Of a stretch of 64,000 bases of DNA, positions 56,860 through 64,000 are shown in pieces. The stretch spans positions 80,865,959-80,929,958 of the forward strand of contig NC_080579.1 of NCBI RefSeq assembly GCF_029962835.1, written 5' to 3'. The position numbers were made by a program, and so were the translations under genes. Origin of the DNA: Magnolia sinica. Lineage: Eukaryota > Streptophyta > Magnoliopsida > Magnoliales > Magnoliaceae. Each line of letters starts with the position of its first letter. Positions within the stretch are counted from its first letter, which is position 1. The notes below the pieces were generated by a model. That model worked only from the letters and a program-made list of their open reading frames with translations, had not been told where the DNA came from and did not search any database.

Positions 56860-58973
56860 TGTTGAGGGTCAAATATTGTATATTAGACTCCAGTTATTGC
56901 ATGATTTTATGAACATAATATTGTTCAATGCCATATTTTAATCGTGTTTATGCCGCAAGATGAATTTAGGAGCCTATACTGAAAAAGGGTACTAAAAGTA
57001 TGGATTTAATGCTCAGAAATCATCAAGGCAAGGGACGGACTTCAGGGGACTGAGATCGACGATTTTACATGGCCGAGATTCAAGAAAATCATGTTCGTCA
57101 CACTAAAGAAGCTTGAAAAGTCAGTCAGAATACAAGATCACAGGGTTCCCACCATCCGTTGGGCTCGAAACTTCATATATGGCCTGAGGACCATAAATTA
57201 ACCGTACACGTCAAAATTTAGACATTGGATCAGTGTTTAAGTAACCTGATGGACAAAATCAGACAATAACCATTAAGAAAGCATCTTGGACATCCTTGAG
57301 AGATCGGGACCCAAATTGAACCGATGGAAAGAGCATGAAAAACAGTGGATATTCGTCAAATTTCACTTCTTTTAGATGGTGCGGTAGGGAGAAACGAACC
57401 ACATACGTTTATAGAAGGGAGAGTGAGAAATTTGTAAATAACCAAAACTCTATATGCATGCACGTAAGTAAGAAGAGGTTTGCTTCAACGTTCAGTATTG
57501 ACTCATCACAGGTGGATGGTGTGGCCCACTTAGAGTTCGGATTTACTTCATACTTTGACCCATGAGCTTACACATTACTGAGAAAATAATGAGCGGAGTA
57601 GATCTCCGAAATGTCATCAAAAGTGGGCCCCACCTAGTTTTTGAACAAAACTTTTCAAAAGCTGTCTTCTAGCGCAAAACGTCCAGGGACGAACTTGCTT
57701 ACAGTTGGGTGTTGACATTGGGCCCTACCCATCATCCATTTCAATGATCGGGACCGTCCATTGTGTCTAAAGGGGGGGCGTGACCGTCACCTAGGTGTCT
57801 ATTTTGTCCCATGAAAGCATTGTAGGTACATGAAGTCTCAAATGTAAGATTGAACGGCAGAGTCTTTGCTGCAAAATCAATCACGTGGGCCACCACGAAT
57901 CTGATCTAAAACTGATCAAGCCTGACTGGTTTTTCGAGGGAAAACAAATGGACGGCGTGGATTTCTTTGATAAGTCAGATTATGGGCCCACCAATCATCA
58001 CCGATGCGTAAGAGTTTCTAGGAATTTCTATTGCGTAAACAGAGTGGGTTTCCGACTCTGTTACAACAACCACTCCCACCGACTGCTATTACTTATAAAA
58101 GGTGACGAGAGAGAAAGAGAAGGCATTCAATTTTCCAGGGACGTGGGCAGAGGCAGAGAAAGAGTAGAGTAATATTTATTTAGTTTTTTTTCTGTTTCTT
58201 TTTAGTATTTCTTTTAAGATGTTGAGCCTAATCATGTTGGGCTAAACCTCTTAGCTAGGGCTAAGAGGTGAAGCTTGTAACATAATTGGGACATTTGCTT
58301 GGCTTTGATTTATGTTTTATTGAACTCTTATGGATTCTAGTTATTTATGAAAGTATATTTTTAGTTTTTAACGGTTTGTTGTGACTCAAATTACAATGGA
58401 TCTGCGATAGCTTTAAGTATGTTTTTTCCATTATTGAGATTGTGAAATTAGTAAGACCTGTTGTTCACCATCGTCCCATGGGCATGGTAGGGTGACGGAA
58501 TCCTTCCTAACTTGCATAATTCTCTCATGATTGGCTGAAAGATTGGTAAATTGTTGTTGTTTGCCATAGTCTCTTGGGCATGGTTAGGTGACGTAATCAC
58601 TTCCAAATCTTCACCACTCTTATATATTGATGATTAGATCCATGAGAAGTTTAGAGATCTAACAAATCTCTTCTTATCAACTGGATAGGATAGGACTCTA
58701 ATTCCAGTTGTATCCCTGAATCAATACAAGGTAGCTTTCCAATTGTTATAAGTGGATCCTTGGCACCCTAGTTCCCATCTTTATTTTCACAAGTTTTAGA
58801 GTAATACTTCACCATTATTCCCTCATATTCACTTGATTTAGATTTCATCTTAGTCTAGTTCTAGTTCTAGTTAGTTTCAGATTACGTATAGGTTTCAGTT
58901 CCCGTGGATTCGACCTCGGTCTCACCGAGTCTATTACTACATCACAACCCTATACTTGGGGAGTGAATGAACA
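56860..58973 (+). repeat. 5' LTR of plus-strand Athila-type element
   Basis: TGTTGAGGGTC...GAATGAACA, 2114 bp, followed six bases later by the PBS. It shares start, end and several internal blocks with the LTR at 680-1920, in opposite orientation. Confidence 0.85.
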
Positions 58974-58979
58974 AGTTTT

Positions 58980-58994
58980 TGGCGCCGTTGCCGG
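58980..58994 (+). other. Primer-binding site, Athila type
   Basis: TGGCGCCGTTGCCGG, the standard Athila-group PBS. Confidence 0.85.
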
Positions 58995-59652
58995 AGATTG
59001 ACGGTTACGTTTTTCTGAGATTAACTAGTTTTAGGATTAGTTTAAGATTAGGATTTTCTAATTTTAAGTTAGAATTTTCTCTGTTTTTAAAAACTAATCT
59101 ATTTTCCTGTTTTATAGGACCTTGACATACACATTTTAAATTGGTAATATCTTTCTAATTTTCTAGTCTTTCTGTTTTCTATTTTATATTAGGTTTTATC
59201 TTTAGAAACTTTCTAATTCTAGGATTTCTTCAAATTTAGAAACTAATTGTCTTTCTATTTTAGGTTTAAAATTTTCCTAATTTATTTTTAGAAACTTTCT
59301 ATTTTTCCTTTTAGAAAATTTTCTTTTTTTAGAAACTAGTTTACTTTAGGATCTCCTGCTATTTCTAGACTTTGTATCTGTAGAAATTAACTTGGTTTGT
59401 TTTGTTTTGCAGGTTCTTAATTTAGGACTTCTAATTTGGTAACTTCCTTCCAACTCTTTTCTCTTATTTTCTAAATTTGTATTTCTTCCTTTCTTTTAGA
59501 TATAGGTTTAGAATTTGAATTGAGGGTTGCGAGTGTTTTATGCCCAAGTGGGTTCGTGACAACACTCTACGTTTCGTGGAGGATTGGTTGAGGGGTTATC
59601 TATCCATCGCAGGATTAGACACCACTTGAGATTCTCAGAGTTAATTGAGGTT
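58995..59652 (+). other. Untranslated leader
   Basis: T-rich, with repeated 'tttctaatttt' and 'tagaaactttc' phrases as in the minus-strand sister element. No gene. Confidence 0.7.
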
Positions 59653-60960
59653 ATGGCCACAAATCAACCTCTTCTACCCCAACCTAGGGTGGAGGACATC
59701 CAAGATAAGAATGAGGTGCATCAAGCACCCCCACCTCGTACTTTACGAGATTATTTACAACAGGCGGGGGTGAGTATGTCCTCATGCATGATTTTTTTCC
59801 AAAAATACGGGACACATGAATATCAAGCCAGGGGTGATTCAACTCCTTCCAAAGTTTCATGGGCTTGAATCTGAAAATATGTATCTACACTTGAAAGAGT
59901 TTGATGAAATCATAGCCACTTTATACTTTCCTAACGTGTCTGAGGACACAGTCAGGCTGAAACTCTTTCTCTTTTCTTTGAAAGAGAAAGCTAAGACGTG
60001 GTTACATTCACTACGTCCCCGATCTATTGGCACATGGAATGACATGACAAGGGAGTTCATAAAGAAATTTTTTTCATATCACAAAACGAACACCCTTAGA
60101 AAGTCAATTATGAACTTCGCCCAAAAGGAGGATGAAACATTCTTCCAATGTTGGAAGCGGTTCAAGGACCTTGTCAGCTCATGCCCGCAACACGGATTTG
60201 AAACGTGGCACATTACATACTTTTTCTATGATGGACTAACATCTTCCACGTGTCAATTGGTCGAGACAATGTGCAATGGAGAATTTATTAATAAAAATGT
60301 CGATGATGTGTGGGATTACTTGGATAGACTTGCTGAAAACACACAAACATGGGACATATACCCAAAATCAAATACCACTTCTAGGCCCACTCAATCAAAG
60401 GAAATGGGCGGAGTGTAACTTATAAAAGAGGATGATGATCTCAATTCTAAAGTGGCTAATCTCATAAAAAAATTCGAGGCCATGGGATCAAGGAAGGACA
60501 AGGGTAAGGAAGTTGTTTGCGGTATTTGTGATTGTAACAGTCACACAACTGAAAATTGTCCAACTATATCTGCCTTTCAAGAGGTACTGATTGAGCAATC
60601 TAATGCTGTAAATAACTATCAAAGACCTTTCAATGGACCTACCTCTAATACGTACAATCCTGGTGGGAAAAATCATCCAAATTTTAGTTGGAGGAATGGA
60701 CAAACTGATACCCCTCAAGGTTTCTTTAATTAGACTTCACAACAACAACAAGAGAAACCTCAAGAGGATCTGATTTTAAAACATTTTGAAAAGCAAGATC
60801 AATTCAATCAGAATATGCTACAAGTCTTGCAAGACCTTAACAAAACATTACAATGACTTAAGGCTGAAAACAGGATTGGGAATAAGGGGAGCCTCCCAAC
60901 TTAACCTCTTCTCAAACCAAAGCTACAATATGAAGTTGGCAACCCAAGCTCTTCAAATCA
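59653..60960 (+). pseudogene. Athila-type gag with CCHC knuckle, broken
   Basis: The start MATNQPLLPQPR at 59653 is preferred over the longer frame at 59584 because it follows the leader and matches the family. Next come PPPRTLRDYLQQ, and after a frameshift near 59810 KPGVIQLLPKFHGLESENMY, KTWLHSLRPRSIGTWNDMTR, FFQCWKRFKDLVSSCPQHGF and LVETMCNGEFINKNVDDVWD. This is the Ty3 retrotransposon gag domain in the Athila form. A knuckle CGICDCNSHTTENC (CX2CX4HX4C) follows at about 60520. In-frame stops at 60416, 60731 and 60856 disable it. Confidence 0.9.
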
Positions 60961-62317
60961 AATGAAGCACGCTAAATCCATCACCACTCTTAAGAGTGGG
61001 AAGATTATTGATAAAACCCTTCCGGTTAGGCTTGAAAAGCCTCAAGAGTCAGAAGAGGACAACAATGATGGATCTAGTGATGCCCAACAAAAATTAGAAC
61101 TGGAACTTCTAGAGAAGCCAGTTGCTCCATTTCCCCAACGGTTGGTTGCACTAAAACCTCTCTCTAACTCTCAGGATATTCTAGAGGTGTTGAAACAAGT
61201 GAAAGTCAACATTCCTCTACTTGATGTCATAAAATAAATACCTTTATATGCCAAATTCCTGAAAGACCTATGCATGACCAAACGATGACAGAGTATTCAA
61301 AAGAAGATCTTCTTGACTGAGAAAGTGAGTGCCATCCTGAAGCAAGACGTGCCGCAGAAATTCAAAGATCCCGGTAGCCCAACCATATCAGGTGTAATCG
61401 GGGACTATCGAATTGATCATGCACTTCTTGACTTAGGAGCGAGGGTCAATTTGATTCCCTACTCGGTATACAAACATTTAGGCTTGGGTGAATTAAAACC
61501 CACCCTAACCACAATACAACTTGTTGATCGTTCTATTCGTGTACCAAGAGGGATAATTGAGGATGTGTTGGTCAAAGTCGATAGATTTTACTATCCTGTA
61601 GATTTTATCATCCTGGACACCGAACCCATCAATAACATGAGCTCTCAGATTCCCGTTATTCTTGGTCACCCAGTCCTTGCCACTTCAAATGCAATTATCA
61701 ATTGCAGGAATGGTGTCATGACTATGTTTTTTGGAAATATGACATTGGAGTCAAACATCTTTTTCAATAATTGCAGAAACTCAGAGGATGATGACGATTT
61801 CTACGATATTAACATGATTGATTCTTTCGTGGAAGATAGAACGCCTCTGAGCTTATCCTCTGGCCCTCTAGAGACGTGCCTAACACACTCCCATGACTTG
61901 GATGATGACATAATTAGGGAGACGTGTGCCTTGCTTGATACTAGGCCGGTACTTGAAGTTAACCAGTGGAGGCCACAATTTGAAGAATTGCCCCAAATTG
62001 ATGTCGTGCCTCTGTCGTCTAACCTCAAGCCACCGAAGGTTGACCTAAAACCTTTACCCTCTGATTTAGAATATGCCTATTTAGGTCAAGAAGAGACATA
62101 CCCAGTGGTGATTTCATCTCACCTTGAGAACAAACAAGAGAGTATGTTCATTTCTACTCTCAAAGAAGATAAAGGAGTTATTGAACATATCATCACAGAT
62201 CTCGATAGGATGAATGAACTCCTTTCAACTGAATGTTTCGACTCTTTAGATGATTATTTGGCACATTTTGCAGATTCAAACGATCCCATGATACAAGAAA
62301 TAGTGGATGCCTCGTAA
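60961..62317 (+). pseudogene. Athila-type linker and aspartic protease
   Basis: Linker with KSITTLKSGKIIDKTLPVRL and PFPQRLVALKPLS, a stop at 61235, then a 334-residue frame. It carries the protease active site ALLDLGARVNLIPYSVYKHL (D-L-G-A type) and the flap/second half PVILGHPVLATSNAIINCRN. Downstream the frame is acidic and ends at 62317. In complete Athila elements RT follows directly; it does not here. Confidence 0.85.
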
Positions 62318-62640
62318 GACAATACCTCGGTAGTTGTCACGGACCGAGAGAACCCTTATTTTGAAGTACCTCCTCCCTCAGATCCTGAATGGTTACCATT
62401 AATGGAGGAGGAGCTGAAAATTGAACTAAATAGTGAAACTTCGGCATGTGTTGAGACTATACCACCTACTACAAATTTTTCTGAATTTCATTTACTTGTA
62501 GTCTCTGATTCATCATGGTGTACTAATTTCAAAATTTTTTCTGCCACAGGTGAATCGTATATACTTTGGACACTTCAGACGATTAAAAGAAAACTTTATG
62601 CTGAGGTCCCTCAATTTCTCTGAACATTCACGTTCCAGGA
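62318..62640 (+). pseudogene. Residual coding segment after protease
   Basis: EWLPLMEEELKIELNSETSA then SDSSWCTNFKIFSATGE and KRKLYAEVPQFL. The last blocks faintly resemble the 'W..D+.NFL.TG' spacer between RNase H and integrase in Athila-group pol. If so, RT-RNase H was deleted internally. Low confidence. Confidence 0.3.
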
Positions 62641-63056
62641 CATCCAAGCCTACTGCAAAACAGGCTTTTGGATGATCTTGTTGAAAAATCTTCTGAGAAA
62701 TTTACCAAGATACTGGCTGACGGAAGAACCTAGATGCATGATTGAGTAGATTTTTGGTGCTTTCACAGTTGAGGATTAAAATTTACTGCTTTCATAGGAC
62801 TAGGGTAGTTTGCTTTATGCTGTTCTAGGATAGACGGTTTTATGCCATTAGGTTAGTTTGCTTTATACATTGTTTTATGATAGTTTGCTTTTGTTGGTTT
62901 CTCTCTTGTGCTAACCCGGTCTTATGTTGATATTTTTGAAAAGCCTCTCAATTCTTTTGTCCAGGTATTATCTTTCCATCACTCCTCTGTTACTTTCATT
63001 GTCCCATATGCATTGCATGCTTATTTCTTTTACATTGAGGACAATGTAGATTTTAG

Positions 63057-63070
63057 GTTGGGGGTGGGAG
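63057..63070 (+). other. Polypurine-like tract of the Athila-type element
   Basis: gttgggggtgggag preceded by 'cattgaggacaatgtagatt', a combination that follows the coding region in Athila-group elements. Window sequence beyond it is non-coding 3' region; no 3' LTR was reached by 64000. Confidence 0.6.
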
Positions 63071-63426
63071 ATTAAGTTACCTAATCAATATTTTTTTGGT
63101 CTTGAGCACAAAAATTGTGAAAATTTTTAATTTTTCTGGAATTTCTTGTGAATTCAAAGTGATTTTGATGGCCATCTAGGGCTCTTAGAATTTCAAGATA
63201 CATGATGTTGGTAATTTATGACTCTTGGATTCCGTATCTGTTAGATTTCACAGTTAGGTTTGAATTGTTAATCCAGAATTAGAAGTTGTAAACTTTGAGT
63301 GAGTTGTGATTTCACATGTCACATCTCGCGTTCACATTAAGGTTTCAGTTTGATATTGAAGGGTTAACTTGGTAATCACTAAGCATGTAAGGAACCAGCC
63401 TGGAAAATTTGCCCATCAAGATCAAT

Positions 63427-63612
63427 AAAAAAAAAAGAAAAAAAAGAAAAAAAAGAAGAAACCTTTGGAAAGGGTGGGGCGAATACTCTTCACTATAGGT
63501 TTGCTCCCTATAAGGGTAGATTTAATTCCCCATGAGTGATATGTGAAAATGGTTGGGTGTACGATCTTCACCATAGGTTTGCTCCCTATAGGTGAGGATT
63601 TGATTTCCCTCC
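63427..63612. repeat. A-rich tract and two-copy repeat in the element's 3' region
   Basis: A-rich 63427-63463, then two copies of 'cttcactataggtttgctcc' with continuation, at about 63488 and 63568, 80 bp apart. Frames over it are antisense low-complexity artefacts. Confidence 0.8.
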
Positions 63613-64000
63613 TTGGCATAATTTTAATGGAAAAATCAAAAGTTGGTAGAAAAAAAAATGATCTGTGAGGCACATTTTAGTTTAGGTTTTTGGTGTCCTG
63701 AATGCTCTTGTTGGTTATCAATGATATCATGAGATAGAGAAGTGAACCTTAATGATAAGCCGAGATTACACTATACACTCATAGATCATAATGTTTAGAA
63801 TTTTTTCTAATTACAGGATTAATACTTTGATCTTGATTATGAAATTTACCGTGCGCTTAGTCTAGGAGAAAGTAATGCCCAATATTCATGAATCCTAGAA
63901 TTCTATTGATTGGATTGTTGTTCAAAAATCACTCGAGTTTATAAAAATTGTCCAGTAATTCTCAACTTATTTTTCGCATACTTTGCTCGGGACTAGGAAA
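63613..64000 (+). other. Non-coding 3' region of the Athila-type element
   Basis: No gene, LTR start or TSD seen up to the edge. Confidence 0.5.

Overview
This is a repeat-packed stretch of a large plant nuclear genome. It holds one gene that looks intact, a single-exon CC-NBS-LRR (NLR) immune-receptor gene at 28862-32044 (+). Almost everything else is transposable elements, mostly broken and nested in one another. Everything recognisable is plant-type: Ty1/copia and Athila-type Ty3 elements, MULE, hAT, CACTA and Harbinger DNA transposons, L1-type LINE pieces, a tRNA-derived SINE family and a plant mobile domain gene. Short non-autonomous elements built around phrases such as 'tgggccccac' and 'gatgtatg' look to me like those of magnoliids or other early-diverging angiosperms. 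That is an impression from memory, not a measured assignment.

Layout. 1-1920: minus-strand Athila-type Ty3 element entering from the left (gag start, leader, PBS, 5' LTR). 1921-6720: remnant of a minus-strand copia RNase H split by a hAT-like element (8-bp TSD), itself split by a 3.55-kb solo LTR. 6721-7659 and 17041-17147: two halves of a broken plant mobile domain (PMD) gene, separated by a 9.4-kb solo LTR that contains a second 4.0-kb solo LTR of the same family; a SINE also lies in the left half. 17.2-18.5 kb: possible Tat-like LTR. 18.5-26.2 kb: decayed MULE transposase with a 21-bp minisatellite, a 3.4-kb solo LTR (carrying a LINE 3' end), and Mutator-type MITEs on both sides. 26.2-28.0 kb: hAT-like element with an 8-bp TSD. 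28.4-32.8 kb: the NLR gene between two inverted MITE fragments. 33.0-35.0 kb: SINE and copia gag/LTR remnant. 35367-40558: structurally complete but inactivated copia element with TSD TAATG. 40.6-49.5 kb: SINE, tandem duplication, CACTA end, LINE ORF1 remnant and a Harbinger MITE. 49512-56.4 kb: SIRE/Maximus-like copia, minus strand, 5' part missing. 56860 to the edge: plus-strand Athila-type element with gag and protease but no visible RT or integrase in the window.

How it fits together. Insertion order can be read from target-site duplications (TSDs). The only candidate for current host function is the NLR, which keeps its P-loop and kinase-2 motifs but has unusual GLPL and MHD motifs. No rRNA, tRNA gene, CRISPR array or organelle sequence was recognised.
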